A stretch of DNA of 49,050 nt from Salinisphaera sp. (GTDB taxonomy: Bacteria > Pseudomonadota > Gammaproteobacteria > Nevskiales > Salinisphaeraceae). Both the position numbers and the translations under genes were made by a program. Below are positions 1 through 8,641 of this stretch, piece after piece; positions within the stretch are counted from its first letter, which is position 1; each line of letters begins with the position of its first letter. Location of the stretch: assembly GCF_002729955.1 (NCBI RefSeq), contig NZ_PBYA01000022.1:1-49050 (forward strand). Reading direction: 5' to 3'. The notes beneath the pieces were generated by a model, which saw nothing but the letters and a program-made list of their open reading frames with translations, was not told where the DNA came from and did no database searches.

Positions 1-183
1 ATAGGTCCGACAGCCCATGTGATAGAGCCGTTCCTCGAGCGCTACCGACAACGTGGATTTGCCCGAGCCGGACAGGCCGGTAAACCAGATCGTAAACCCC
101 CGGTGCTGGTTAAGCAGTTCACGGTGCTTACGGCTGACCGTACCTTCGTGCCAGACGATGTTCGAGCTTTTGCTTTCGGTCAT
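1..183 (-). CDS. cysC: Adenylylsulfate kinase CysC, N-terminal part (cut by window edge)
   Basis: Adenylylsulfate (APS) kinase phosphorylates APS to PAPS in assimilatory sulfate reduction. Only the first 61 codons lie inside the window; the gene runs off the left edge. The reading begins MTESKSSNIVWHEGTVSR and contains a P-loop, GLSGSGKST at residues 36-44, preceded by the family-typical WFTG. The ATG at 183 follows an AAGGA ribosome-binding site at good spacing, which fixes the start. The gene lies 49 bp downstream of the sirtuin gene on the same strand and may be co-transcribed. It could also be the kinase domain of a CysN-CysC fusion, but an N-terminus that starts directly before the kinase P-loop favours a stand-alone kinase. 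Confidence 0.9.
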   Translation of the reverse strand, partial: MTESKSSNIVWHEGTVSRKHRELLNQHRGFTIWFTGLSGSGKSTLSVALEERLYHMGCRTY

Positions 184-232
184 TCGCGTTTCCTTCATCA
201 ACACGGCGCAGCCCGCGCCTTTTGCGCCCTCG

Positions 233-1030
233 CTAAACCTGTGCAGTCAGCGCGCGCGCCAACGTCATTAGCGCCTGCGCGGCGCTCGTGCGTAGACAGA
301 CACCACAATACTCTGAAATGTCCGTACGCTCAGGATTGATCTCGAGGGTGGCACGGCGCTGCATCATTGCCTGCTGAACCGGCGCCGCGATGTAGGGGAA
401 CACTGCACTCGTGCCCACGACCATGACCAGATCGAAGCCTTCGCCCAGCGCCTGCTCGTACTGGCTCACCGCGCGTTCGGGCAGCATTTCGCCAAACAGC
501 ACCACGTCGGGCCTGACCACCCCGCCGCAGTCCGGGCAGGCCGGCGGCAGCGTAACCAGTGCGGCATAATCCTCGACCGTTGCCTGCCAGTGGCACTGCG
601 TACATTTGAGCTGGTGAATGGTGCCGTGCATTTCGATCACATCCCGGCTGCCCGCGCTTTTGTGGAAGCCGTCCACGTTTTGCGTGAGCACGCAAAAACG
701 CTCGAACTTCGGCGCCATGGCCGCCAGGGCCCGGTGGCCGTCGTTGGGCAACGCCCCCCGGCAGGCGCGTTCTATCTCGGCAATGTATTTCCACGACACC
801 GACGGGTCGCGCTCGAACATATCGCCCGAAAGCGCCTCTTCAATGGAGATGCCGTCGGCGGTGAGGTCGCGATCGTACAACCCGCCTACCCCGCGATAGG
901 TCGGCAGGCCGGAGTCGGCCGACATGCCGGCGCCGGTGATTACCAGCACCCGTCGGGCATCGGCCAGCATACGGGCCGCCTGTTGCATGTCGTTCGAATC
1001 CGCTTCGCTTTGCACGTCGGGCGTCTCCAT
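233..1030 (-). CDS. cobB: NAD-dependent protein deacylase, Sir2 family
   Basis: A 265-residue sirtuin that removes acyl groups from lysines using NAD+. Visible motifs are the NAD-binding GAGMSADSG at 33-41, TQNVD at 116-120, the catalytic His135 in HG, a zinc site of two CxxC pairs (Cys143/146 and Cys165/168), and VVGTS at 205-208. All key residues are present, so it should be active. The family knowledge is firm; substrate preference (acetyl or other acyl) cannot be read with certainty. The ATG at 1030 is the only good start. It is divergent from the photolyase-like gene at 1343 and is followed by cysC after 49 bp. Confidence 0.93.
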   Translation of the reverse strand: METPDVQSEADSNDMQQAARMLADARRVLVITGAGMSADSGLPTYRGVGGLYDRDLTADGISIEEALSGDMFERDPSVSWKYIAEIERACRGALPNDGHRALAAMAPKFERFCVLTQNVDGFHKSAGSRDVIEMHGTIHQLKCTQCHWQATVEDYAALVTLPPACPDCGGVVRPDVVLFGEMLPERAVSQYEQALGEGFDLVMVVGTSAVFPYIAAPVQQAMMQRRATLEINPERTDISEYCGVCLRTSAAQALMTLARALTAQV

Positions 1031-1342
1031 TGCCGCGGCCGATACCGCTTTTAAGAATATCCGTGGCGCGACATTGTGCCGCAGCGTGGAGATTCGCCCA
1101 ACGCAACGGCTTCGGCTTTGGGATACCCATAAGCCCGCGACCGCGTGCCGATAACGCTATTTGCGCAAACAGCTAACGCACGCGTGGCACCCACAGGTTC
1201 TAGCAGGTTTCTTCGTCGCGCATCCCGTGCGCGTGCTTGCAGGCACCGCACCATTGCCAATAGGGCATCCAGGGGGCATCGTCTCAGCGTACCCAGCCGG
1301 CCCGCCTGGCCCGCTCACCTCACTCGTCAGTCTCAAGTCGCC
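1031..1342. other. Divergent intergenic region, no gene seen
   Basis: About 310 bp separate the sirtuin (minus) from the iron-sulfur photolyase (plus). The plus frame stays open upstream of 1343, but the extra 66 residues are arginine- and alanine-rich and unlike the family, so I treat them as non-coding. Promoters for both genes should lie here; I see no convincing sigma-70 boxes, RNA or repeat. Confidence 0.5.
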
Positions 1343-2911
1343 ATGCCCGAACTTCGCAACCTCGTCCTCGTGTTGGGCGACCAGCTCGACCTGAATCTTT
1401 CCGCCCTGGACGGTTTCGACCCGGAACGCGATGCCATCTGGATGGCAGAGAACGAGACCGAGGCCACCCATGTGTGGTGCCACAAGAAGCGGCTGGCCCT
1501 CTTCTTTGCCGCCATGCGCCATTTTCGCGATGCGCTGCGCGATCGTGACTGGCCGGTGCACTATCACGCGCTCGAAGCCGACCGTCGGCACGACAGCGGT
1601 GCGGATTTTGCGGCTATCCTGGCTGCCAGCGTGCGCAAGCTCGCCCCGCAGCGACTGGTGATGACCGAGTGCGGCGATCATCGCGTACAGGCAATGCTCG
1701 CCCAGTGCGCGAGCGAGCAGGAGCTAAACCTGCAGGTGCGCCCGGATCGGCATTTCTACTGCTCGCTCGAAGACTTCGAGGAATGGGCGGGCTCACGTTC
1801 GACGCTGGTACTGGAAGATTTCTATCGCGAGATGCGGCGCTCGGAAGACGTGCTCATGGACGGCGACAAGCCGGCCGGCCGCGCCTGGAATTTCGACAAG
1901 AGCAATCGCCAGTCCTTTGGCCGTGGCGGGCCCGGCGAACTCCCGCATGTGCGCGGTTTTCGACCGGATGACACCACCCGGGCGGTGATCGATATGGTCG
2001 AGCAGCGCTACGGCGATCACCCCGGGCATACCGACGGTTTTGACCTGCCGGTGACCCACGCCGAGGCGCGTACGGCGCTGCGCGATTTCATCGACAACCG
2101 CCTGGCATCCTTCGGCCCCTATCAGGATGCACTCTGGACCGACCTGCGCTTTGGCTATCACTCACGCCTGTCGGCCGCCCTCAACCTGCATCTGATCGGC
2201 CCGCGCGAATGCGTGGATGCCGCCGTCGAGGCCTACCGCAACGGCAACGCCCCCATCGAAAGCGTCGAGGGCTTCGTACGCCAGATTCTCGGCTGGCGCG
2301 AATTCGTGCGCGGGGTGTACTGGCTGAAAATGCCCGGCTATATCCGGCGCAACGCCCTGCGTGCCCAGCTGCCCGTCCCGCAGAGCTACTGGACCGGCGA
2401 TACCGATATGGCCTGTGTGGGCGACGCCATGGCCAATGTGCTCGACAACGGTTATGCCCACCATATCCAGCGGTTGATGGTGCTTGGCCTGTTCGCGCTC
2501 AACGCCGGCGTGCACCCGCGCGCCTTCCACGACTGGCATATGGCCATGTATCTCGACGCCATCGACTGGGTGAGTCTGCCGAACGCCCTGGGCATGAGCC
2601 AGTTCGGCGACGGCGGTGTGCTTGGCACCAAACCGTATTGCGCCTCCGGCAACTACATCAACAAGATGAGCAACTACTGCAAGAACTGCCGTTTCGACTA
2701 CCGCAAGGCCACCGGCGACGATGCCTGCCCCGTGACCACGCTGTACTGGGATTTTCTCGACCGCAACGTCGAACAGTTCGAGAACAACCAGCGCATGGTG
2801 TTCCAGGTAAAGAACCTGGAGAAGAAGCGTAACGACCCCGAATTAATGGACGCCATCCGCGAGCAGGCGAAGGATTTGAAAGCAAGAATCCACAAAGGCG
2901 AACGCGTTTGA
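1343..2911 (+). CDS. Iron-sulfur bacterial cryptochrome/photolyase (FeS-BCP, (6-4) photolyase type)
   Basis: A 522-residue flavoprotein of the deoxyribodipyrimidine photolyase-related family, whose characterised members (Agrobacterium PhrB) repair (6-4) photoproducts with light. The N-terminus LVLVLGDQLD is the family signature. Cys358, Cys446, Cys449 and Cys462 match the four PhrB ligands of the [4Fe-4S] cluster, each shifted by eight residues. The C-terminal block around GNYINKMSNYCKNCRFDY is typical. The ATG at 1343 was chosen because conservation starts there, although no strong Shine-Dalgarno is visible. A second, CPD-type photolyase lies downstream at 4450, so the two may form a light-repair locus split by REP sequences and a RAYT gene. 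It could act as a photoreceptor rather than an enzyme. Confidence 0.9.
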   Translation: MPELRNLVLVLGDQLDLNLSALDGFDPERDAIWMAENETEATHVWCHKKRLALFFAAMRHFRDALRDRDWPVHYHALEADRRHDSGADFAAILAASVRKLAPQRLVMTECGDHRVQAMLAQCASEQELNLQVRPDRHFYCSLEDFEEWAGSRSTLVLEDFYREMRRSEDVLMDGDKPAGRAWNFDKSNRQSFGRGGPGELPHVRGFRPDDTTRAVIDMVEQRYGDHPGHTDGFDLPVTHAEARTALRDFIDNRLASFGPYQDALWTDLRFGYHSRLSAALNLHLIGPRECVDAAVEAYRNGNAPIESVEGFVRQILGWREFVRGVYWLKMPGYIRRNALRAQLPVPQSYWTGDTDMACVGDAMANVLDNGYAHHIQRLMVLGLFALNAGVHPRAFHDWHMAMYLDAIDWVSLPNALGMSQFGDGGVLGTKPYCASGNYINKMSNYCKNCRFDYRKATGDDACPVTTLYWDFLDRNVEQFENNQRMVFQVKNLEKKRNDPELMDAIREQAKDLKARIHKGERV

Positions 2912-2941
2912 GCCGACATAAAACGCTGATCGCGCAGACGC

Positions 2942-3285
2942 GTAGGTTGGGTTAGCGAAGCGTAACCCAACAAAGAACGAAGCTTATCTGCTCAGCCATA
3001 CCCGCCAGGCGCCAAACGCGCATAGTGCCTGCTTCGTGTTGGCTTACGGCCTGCCGGCCTAAGCCAACCCACGCGGCGCCCGCACCTCTTCGCGACCCGT
3101 AGGTTGGGTTAGCGAAGCGTAACCCAACAAAGAACCAAGCCTATCTGCTCAGCCATACCCGCCAGGCGCCAAACGGGCATAGTGCCTGCTTCGTGTTGGC
3201 TTACGGCCTATCGGCCTAAGCCAACCTACGCGGCGCCCGCACCTTCCCGCGACCCGTAGGTTGGGTTAGCGAAGCGTAACCCAAC
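2942..3285. repeat. REP-like palindrome array in two and a bit 157-bp tandem units
   Basis: Type A palindromes (GTAGGTTGGGTTAGC...GTAACCCAAC) sit at 2942-2971, 3099-3128 and 3256-3285, all in plus orientation and exactly 157 bp apart. Type B palindromes (GTTGGCTTACGGCC...GGCCTAAGCCAAC) sit inverted between them at 3038-3072 and 3195-3229. The spacer is also nearly identical between units, so the whole 157-bp block was duplicated. Every element carries a GTAG foot beside the hairpin, as in REP sequences. The last A copy ends 56 bp from the stop codon of the RAYT gene. Confidence 0.9.
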
Positions 3286-3341
3286 AAAGAACGAAGCCTG
3301 GCTAACACGAGGCGACCCCGCCAGGCCTTGCGCGGCCACTC

Positions 3342-3839
3342 TCATTCATGGCCGATGGCCGGCGACACGGCCGGCGGTGTATGCCCCCAGTCCAACGGAT
3401 AACGCCCTTGTCGCACCGCCCGATGAAAACTCGAATACGGCCATGCGCCGGGCGTATCCACATATCCATGCTTGACCGGGTTGTAATGAATGTAATCCAG
3501 ATGCTGCGCATAATCGTCGGCATCGCGGATGGTGTGTTCCCAGAAACGCCGTTGCCATAGCGGCTTAGGGTGCCGGCTATGGCGCGCGACATCACCTTTG
3601 ATCAAACGCCAGCGCAATGAAAAGTCGGCATCGTGCGGCGGGAGCGTCCATACCGTATGCAGGTGATCGGGCAGAATGACGATGGCATCGATTGCGAACG
3701 GGTATCGCTTTTTTACGCGTCGCATGGCCTGGCGCAGCACGGCGACGTCGGCGGACTCGGCTAACCATGGCCGGCGTTCCGCCGTCACGACCGTGAAGAA
3801 AAAGCAGCCACCCTTTTGATAGTTGCGACGATAGCGCAT
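3342..3839 (-). CDS. REP-associated tyrosine transposase (RAYT, Y1 family)
   Basis: A 165-residue single-strand DNA transposase of the IS200-related Y1 superfamily, the same length as E. coli TnpA(REP). It has the HUH metal motif as His59-Leu-His61 inside LPDHLHTVW, and the tyrosine motif YIHYNPVKHGYV with the probable nucleophile at Tyr116. The family binds GTAG-footed REP hairpins and is thought to cut and spread them as single strands. The gene is intact and lies between REP-like palindromes (A copy at 3256-3285, B copy at 3993-4027), the classic REP-RAYT arrangement. It interrupts two photolyase genes and shares no operon with them. The start at 3839 gives the usual basic N-terminus. It is not a normal insertion-sequence transposase: no tnpB or IS ends are seen. 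Confidence 0.92.
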   Translation of the reverse strand: MRYRRNYQKGGCFFFTVVTAERRPWLAESADVAVLRQAMRRVKKRYPFAIDAIVILPDHLHTVWTLPPHDADFSLRWRLIKGDVARHSRHPKPLWQRRFWEHTIRDADDYAQHLDYIHYNPVKHGYVDTPGAWPYSSFHRAVRQGRYPLDWGHTPPAVSPAIGHE

Positions 3840-3992
3840 AGCACTTAGCGCTCGAGGCTCTATGTTCGGTATCGGCGCGCCTATCCGTCGATTGAGCCCA
3901 TCGACATTTTGCGTTGTTTGCGGGTTGCCACACAGGCGGTGTCGTCGTCCGCCGGGCGGTTGCGGCGCTTGGCGTCTACAGGATTCGTTCGT

Positions 3993-4258
3993 GTTGGCTT
4001 ACGGCCTGCCGGCCTAAGCCAACCTACGCGGCTGGCGCGACCCCGTGCCTGCCTCGAATAAGCAAGGTGAACCAATCGGCTAGCTGCCATCGATCGCGCA
4101 CAGGCGGTCGCGCCGAACCGGCCATTTCGGTCGAACTGGCGTAATCAACCCGGACTGCGGCGCCCTCGCCCGTGTCGGCTTACGGCCTTCGGCCTAAGCC
4201 GACCTACGCGGCTTCGCCCAGCGCCGGCGTAGGTTGGATTAGCGAAGCGTAATCCAAC
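3993..4258. repeat. REP-like palindromes on the upstream side of the RAYT gene
   Basis: Two inverted type B palindromes at 3993-4027 and 4174-4207 (the second carries GTCGGC in place of GTTGGC with a compensating GCCGAC), then a plus-orientation type A palindrome at 4229-4258. The sequence from the RAYT start (3839) to phrB (4450) holds no other gene. Together with the array at 2942-3285 these bracket the transposase. Confidence 0.85.
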
Positions 4259-4449
4259 AAGAACGAAGCCTCCCTCGGCGTGCAACTACGCCTGGCGTTG
4301 GTTGGAATTCGCCAGGCTTGAGCGGCCCCGCGGTGTATTTTGACGACGGCATGGGCTGAGCATTCCCGGCGCATCGTTTGCGCAGCCACTGCCGTACCAT
4401 GCGGCTTGCATACTGGCGGTCCGGCCGCTATCCCAACCGAGCAGGATTT

Positions 4450-5901
4450 ATGAAAGAACGGGTCATCGTATGGTTTCGGCGTGATCTGCGCCTTGCGGAC
4501 AATCCCGCGTTGCGCGCCGCGCTGGACGGCGATTTCGATGCGATCGTCCCCGTGTTCATTCATGCGCCGCAGGAGCTCGGGGCCTGGGCGCCGGGCGGTG
4601 CGCAGCGCGTATGGCTGCATGACTCACTGTCGGCGTTCTCCGATGCGCTTGAGGCGCTGGGTTCGCGGCTGATTATCCGCGAAGGCGATACCACCGACGT
4701 GCTCGATGAGCTGATCGAGGAAAGCGGCGCAACCGCCGTCTACTGGAACCGGCTGTACGACCCGCTCACCATCGAGCGCGACAAGAAGGTCAAGCAGCAC
4801 CTGGAAGACAACGATATCCAGACGGCAAGCTTCAAGGCACACCTGCTGCACGAGCCGTGGAGCGTGGAAACCAAGCAAGGCGGTCCCTACAAGGTATTCA
4901 CGCCATTCTGGAAAGCGGTCAAGAATCGCCCGGTCGATACACCGCTGGCCGCGCCCACGTCGATGCCCGATGTATGGTCGCGCATCGGCTCGGAGTCGCT
5001 GGCGTCGCTTGAACTGCGTCCGAAAATCGGGTGGGACCGCGGCATCCGCGACATCTGGTCGCCCGGCGAGGACGGCGCCCACGAACGACTCGAGACATTC
5101 CTCGAAGACGTATTGCCGGAATACGACGAAACGCGCGATGAGCCGGCGCGCTACGGCACCTCCTATCTTTCACCGCACTTGCACTGGGGCGAGATCGGGC
5201 CGCGCCAGATCGTGCATCGGGTGGAAGAATGGCTGGACGACCACCGCGAAACCAAAACGCTGCGTACCCACGCCGACAGCTTTCTAAGCGAAATCGGCTG
5301 GCGCGAGTTTTCGCATCATGTGCTTTATCACTTCCCGCAGACGCCCGAAGAGCCCCTCGACCCGCGCTTCAAGGATTTCCCCTGGTCGGGCGATGAGGAG
5401 GGGCTGACATGCTGGCAGCAGGGCCGCACCGGCATTCCCATGGTCGATGCCGGCATGCGCGAGCTTTGGGAGACCGGCTATATGCACAACCGCCTGCGCA
5501 TGACGGTGGCATCGTTTCTGACCAAGAACCTGCGCGTGAAATGGCAGCATGGCGAGCGCTGGTTCTGGGATACGCTGGTGGACGCCGACCTGGCGAACAA
5601 CACCCTCGGCTGGCAGTGGGCCGCCGGCTGCGGCGCCGATGCCGCGCCCTTCTTCCGGATCTTCAACCCGGCCCGTCAGGGCGAGCGTTTCGATGCCCAG
5701 GGCGACTATGTGCGCCGCTGGGTGCCGGAACTCGCCAACCTCGAAAACCGCCATATCCACGAGCCGTGGAAAGCGCCTGCGAAAGCGCTCAAAGCCGCGA
5801 ATATCACGCTGGGCCGCGATTATCCCGAGCCCATTGTGGACCTGAAGGCATCGCGCAGGGAGGCGCTGGCCGCCTTCGACGAAATCAAGAACGACGACTG
5901 A
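4450..5901 (+). CDS. phrB: Deoxyribodipyrimidine photolyase (CPD class I)
   Basis: A 483-residue light-driven enzyme that splits cyclobutane pyrimidine dimers using reduced FAD and an antenna chromophore. The N-terminal antenna domain begins VIVWFRRDLRLADNPAL. The FAD domain includes YGTSYLSPHLHWGEI, the WREFSHHVLYHFP block and the highly conserved stretch TGIPMVDAGMRELWETGYMH, followed by NNTLGWQWAAGCGADAAPFF. Length matches E. coli PhrB (about 472). The ATG at 4450 follows GCAGGA at five bases and starts exactly where homology does. A strong hairpin at 5942-5970 ends the transcript. All expected parts are present; I see nothing odd apart from its neighbour being an unrelated-class photolyase. 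Confidence 0.95.
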   Translation: MKERVIVWFRRDLRLADNPALRAALDGDFDAIVPVFIHAPQELGAWAPGGAQRVWLHDSLSAFSDALEALGSRLIIREGDTTDVLDELIEESGATAVYWNRLYDPLTIERDKKVKQHLEDNDIQTASFKAHLLHEPWSVETKQGGPYKVFTPFWKAVKNRPVDTPLAAPTSMPDVWSRIGSESLASLELRPKIGWDRGIRDIWSPGEDGAHERLETFLEDVLPEYDETRDEPARYGTSYLSPHLHWGEIGPRQIVHRVEEWLDDHRETKTLRTHADSFLSEIGWREFSHHVLYHFPQTPEEPLDPRFKDFPWSGDEEGLTCWQQGRTGIPMVDAGMRELWETGYMHNRLRMTVASFLTKNLRVKWQHGERWFWDTLVDADLANNTLGWQWAAGCGADAAPFFRIFNPARQGERFDAQGDYVRRWVPELANLENRHIHEPWKAPAKALKAANITLGRDYPEPIVDLKASRREALAAFDEIKNDD

Positions 5902-5941
5902 CCAGGCCGACATGACGCGCCCGTCACCTGACTGGCCGACC

Positions 5942-5970
5942 AAAAAAAAAGGCTCCCTAAGGAGCCTTTA
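5942..5970. terminator. Bidirectional rho-independent terminator
   Basis: A perfect stem GGCTCC/GGAGCC at 5951-5966, extended by AAA/TTT, with loop CTAA. A nine-base A tract on the left becomes a strong U tract for minus-strand transcripts, and TTTAG on the right serves the plus strand. It lies between convergent phrB and orn and can serve both. Confidence 0.85.
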
Positions 5971-5972
5971 GT

Positions 5973-6218
5973 CGTCATTCCCGCACATTGTGGTTTTTGG
6001 TTATCCGTTGACCGGATATCGGCGGGAAAACTGATTTTTAATTGTCGTCGGGTCGGGTGACCGTGGTTCTGCCTCCGAAAGCGCCTGCCGCCTATTATTC
6101 TGGGGTGGACTCGCTGGTCCAGACGTGCAATTCGTTTCCTTGGCGACTTTTGTACACCGATATGATTACCGCGTCAACTAATGACGTACGCGTCATATCC
6201 GGTTCGTCGGTCGGTGCC
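5973..6218. other. Convergent intergenic region, nothing clear
   Basis: About 245 bp between the terminator and the orn stop codon. Visible are a small dyad TATCCG/CGGATA at 6002-6018 and a short TGACG/CGTCA palindrome near 6181-6194. No open frame with coding character and no RNA gene was recognised. Confidence 0.4.
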
Positions 6219-6764
6219 CTATATCTTGAGCAGCGTTTCCCGGTAGTAGGCCAGCTCTGCGAGCGAGTCGCGAATATCGTCCATGGCGAGATGCGACGAC
6301 TGCTTCTTGAAGCCTTTCGCGGCTTCCGGCGCCCAGCGCTTGGCCAGCTCCTTGAGCGTACTCACATCAATATGCCGATAGTGGAAAAAGGCTTCGAGCT
6401 CGGGCATGTAGCGGGCCAGAAACCGACGGTCCTGGCAGATGCTATTACCGCACATGGGCGATGCGCCCTGCGGAACATACTCGGCAAGAAATTCGATGGT
6501 TTCGCGCTGCGCCTCGGCTTCGTCCACGTCGCTGGCCCGCACCCGCGCCACCAGGCCGGACTGATTGTGCTGGCGCGTGTTCCATGCATCCATGCCCTCC
6601 AACAGCGCCTCGTCCTGGCGGATCGCGCGCACCGGCCCTTCCGCGAGGACGTTCAGGTCCTTGTCGGTTACCAGCGTGGCGATTTCTATGATCCGATCTG
6701 TCTCCGGGTCGAGGCCGGTCATCTCCAGATCGATCCAGATGAGGTTTTCTTCGGCTTGGTTCAT
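6219..6764 (-). CDS. orn: Oligoribonuclease
   Basis: A 181-residue 3'-5' exoribonuclease of the DEDDh superfamily that degrades short oligoribonucleotides and pGpG, the product of cyclic-di-GMP hydrolysis. The catalytic set is complete and numbered as in E. coli: Asp12 and Glu14 in WIDLEMTGL, Asp112, His158 and Asp163 in [10 protein letters not shown]. Length equals the E. coli enzyme. The gene is monocistronic, divergent from phhB by 119 bp. Its pGpG-clearing role links functionally to the EAL-domain protein at 11021-13093, though they are not neighbours. Confidence 0.97.
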   Translation of the reverse strand: MNQAEENLIWIDLEMTGLDPETDRIIEIATLVTDKDLNVLAEGPVRAIRQDEALLEGMDAWNTRQHNQSGLVARVRASDVDEAEAQRETIEFLAEYVPQGASPMCGNSICQDRRFLARYMPELEAFFHYRHIDVSTLKELAKRWAPEAAKGFKKQSSHLAMDDIRDSLAELAYYRETLLKI

Positions 6765-6883
6765 GGGGCGTGGTTACGAACAAAACGCCATTGTGCGATG
6801 CGCTGCGGGCAAGCGCAAAAGCGTTGCCGGTCGTTCGCAGACTGTTAACCTGCAACCACCCTCTTTCGACCTACGAGTACGCC

Positions 6884-7219
6884 ATGTCCGATTTGAGCCA
6901 ACGCCATTGCCAGGCCTGCGACAGCAGCACGCCCGCGCTCTCGGCCAACGAGATCGACTCGGCGCTGTCCCAGCTGGCCGGGCGATGGACGCAGGTAGAG
7001 AACACCCGCATTCGCGCCGACTTCAAGTTCAAGAACTACGGCAAGACGCAGGCCTTCGTGAATGCCGTGGCCTATATCGCACATCGGGAAATGCACCATC
7101 CCGAGATCACCTTCGGCTACAACCAGTGCCGGGTCGAACTCACCACCCATGCCATCGACGGCTTGTCCGAGAACGATTTCATTTTTGCCGCCAAGGTGGA
7201 TCGGCTGGTGGATGACTGA
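6884..7219 (+). CDS. phhB: Pterin-4a-carbinolamine dehydratase
   Basis: A 111-residue enzyme that dehydrates 4a-hydroxytetrahydrobiopterin and so recycles pterin cofactor for phenylalanine hydroxylase. The active-site pattern is present: Glu69-Met-His71-His72-Pro73, then His89 and a following Asp. The ATG at 6884 was chosen over an upstream extension of the frame because family homology begins near it. No phenylalanine hydroxylase gene is in the window, so the protein may act elsewhere, as orphan copies do in many bacteria. The gene is followed directly by a REP array. Confidence 0.93.
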   Translation: MSDLSQRHCQACDSSTPALSANEIDSALSQLAGRWTQVENTRIRADFKFKNYGKTQAFVNAVAYIAHREMHHPEITFGYNQCRVELTTHAIDGLSENDFIFAAKVDRLVDD

Positions 7220-7346
7220 CTTTGGCCGTTGTACGGCGCTTGTAATGGCCTGCGTCGACCGGCTTCAGCCGGGGCTTCGAGGCATCAAGAACACGGCGCC
7301 AGAAGATGGGACATCGCAGCGAAATTTAGCGGCGGGCTTCGTTCTT

Positions 7347-7663
7347 GTTGGATTACGCTTCGCTAATCCAACCTACGCCCGATCGGGGCCGCGTAGGTTG
7401 GCTTAGGCCGAAGGCCTTAAGCCAACGTGGACAAGCCTCAAGGCCAATTTGAAGTACGGCGGCCTGATTGGCTCTGGGGTGCGTTCTTTGTTGGATTACG
7501 CTTCGCTAATCCAACCTACGCCCGATCGAGGCTGCGTAGGTTGACTTAGGCCGAAGGCCGTAAGCCAACCTGGAACGGCCTCTCTTGCCGGCGCGGCGCG
7601 TGGGCCGGATCAGACCCGCAGGCTTCGTTCTTTGTTGGATTACGCTTTGCTAATCCAACCTAC
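7347..7663. repeat. REP-like palindrome array between phhB and recR
   Basis: Type A palindromes in minus orientation at 7347-7376, 7490-7519 and 7634-7663 alternate with plus-orientation type B copies at 7393-7426 and 7536-7569. The period is 143-144 bp. The spacers are only partly similar, unlike the 157-bp array near the RAYT gene, so this array is older or was built separately. The last copy ends 22 bp from the recR stop codon. The sequence 7220-7685 holds nothing else. Confidence 0.9.
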
Positions 7664-7685
7664 GTGCCGACTGCAGGTGGCGCAA

Positions 7686-8282
7686 CTAGAACGCTCGGCG
7701 CCCGCTGAAGGCCTGGCTCAGGGTGCCGGCATCCACATATTCGAGCTCGCCGCCGATGGGCACGCCGTGGGCGATACGCGACACGCCGGCGTTGTTCTGG
7801 CGGGCCAGGTCGGCTACGTATTGCGCGGTGGCTTCACCTTCGACGGTGGCGCCCGTGGCCAGAATGACTTCCTCGACGCTGCCGTCGGCCAGACGCTGGC
7901 GCAGGATATCCAGGCCAAGCTCGTTCGGGCCGATGCCGTCGATCGGCGACAGCCGCCCCAGCAGCACGAAGTAGCGGCCGCCGAAGTCGGTGTTCTGTTC
8001 AATGGCCATGACGTCGGCCGGACTTTCCACCACGCATACCAGCGACGGGTCGCGGCGCTCGTTGGAACAGATATCGCAGATCTCGTGTTCGGTGAACATG
8101 CGACAGGACTTGCAGTGCTGCACGTTCTCGACCGCCTGCTCGATCGTACGCGCCAGATGCGCGGCGCCCTCGCGTTCGCGCTGAAGCATGTGGAACGCCA
8201 TGCGCTGAGCGCTTTTCGCGCCCACGCCGGGCAGTATGCGCAGCGCGTCGATCAGGCTCGTCAAGGCCGGGGAAAACGCCAT
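7686..8282 (-). CDS. recR: Recombination mediator RecR
   Basis: A 198-residue protein that works with RecF and RecO to load RecA on SSB-coated single-strand gaps. It has the helix-hairpin-helix [14 protein letters not shown] at 17-30, a four-cysteine zinc finger (Cys57, 60, 69, 72) and a Toprim domain beginning [14 protein letters not shown]. Length is standard (E. coli 201). It is last in the operon dnaX-ybaB-recR, 35 bp after ybaB, the usual order in Gammaproteobacteria. Confidence 0.97.
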   Translation of the reverse strand: MAFSPALTSLIDALRILPGVGAKSAQRMAFHMLQREREGAAHLARTIEQAVENVQHCKSCRMFTEHEICDICSNERRDPSLVCVVESPADVMAIEQNTDFGGRYFVLLGRLSPIDGIGPNELGLDILRQRLADGSVEEVILATGATVEGEATAQYVADLARQNNAGVSRIAHGVPIGGELEYVDAGTLSQAFSGRRAF

Positions 8283-8317
8283 GCCCTAGCTGCCTGCCAT
8301 CCGGGCCACGCTCACAA

Positions 8318-8641
8318 TCAGAACGGCAGGTTCATGCCGGGCGGCAGATCCAGACCGCCCGTCATTTCCGACATCTTTTCCTTGCTGGCCGCGCTTACGC
8401 GCTGGACGGCATCGTTGATGGCGGCTGCGATAAGGTCTTCGGCGAACTCGCGGTCTTCGTCGAATACGCTCGGATCGATGACCACGTTCTTGACCTCGTG
8501 CTTGCCGTTCATCACGACCTTGACGAGGCCGGCGCCGGATTCGCCGGTGATTTCCATCTTGGCAAGCTCGGCCTGGGCTTCCTGCATCTTGCCCTGCATG
8601 GCCTGCGCCTGCTGCATGATCTTGCCTAGTTGACCTTTCAT
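8318..8641 (-). CDS. ybaB: Nucleoid-associated protein, YbaB/EbfC family
   Basis: A 107-residue DNA-binding dimer associated with the nucleoid. The N-terminal helix [20 protein letters not shown] and the C-terminal [12 protein letters not shown] are diagnostic. The ATG at 8641 overlaps the dnaX stop codon as ATGA, indicating translational coupling; a longer open frame upstream lies within dnaX and is not used. The position between dnaX and recR is conserved and suggests a link to replication or repair, though the precise role is unsettled. Confidence 0.96.
   Translation of the reverse strand: MKGQLGKIMQQAQAMQGKMQEAQAELAKMEITGESGAGLVKVVMNGKHEVKNVVIDPSVFDEDREFAEDLIAAAINDAVQRVSAASKEKMSEMTGGLDLPPGMNLPF

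Noticed and set aside
1145-1342. N-terminal extension of the FeS-BCP protein
   Set aside because: The extra 66 residues are Arg/Ala-rich and the family-typical start is at 1343.
2942-3285. Regularly spaced palindromes suggesting a CRISPR array
   Set aside because: Spacers are themselves repeated, two palindrome types alternate in opposite orientation, and no cas gene is present; REP elements with a RAYT gene explain them.
3342-3839. Standard IS200/IS605 insertion sequence
   Set aside because: No tnpB or IS200-type ends; sequence, length and neighbouring GTAG hairpins fit a RAYT domestic transposase.
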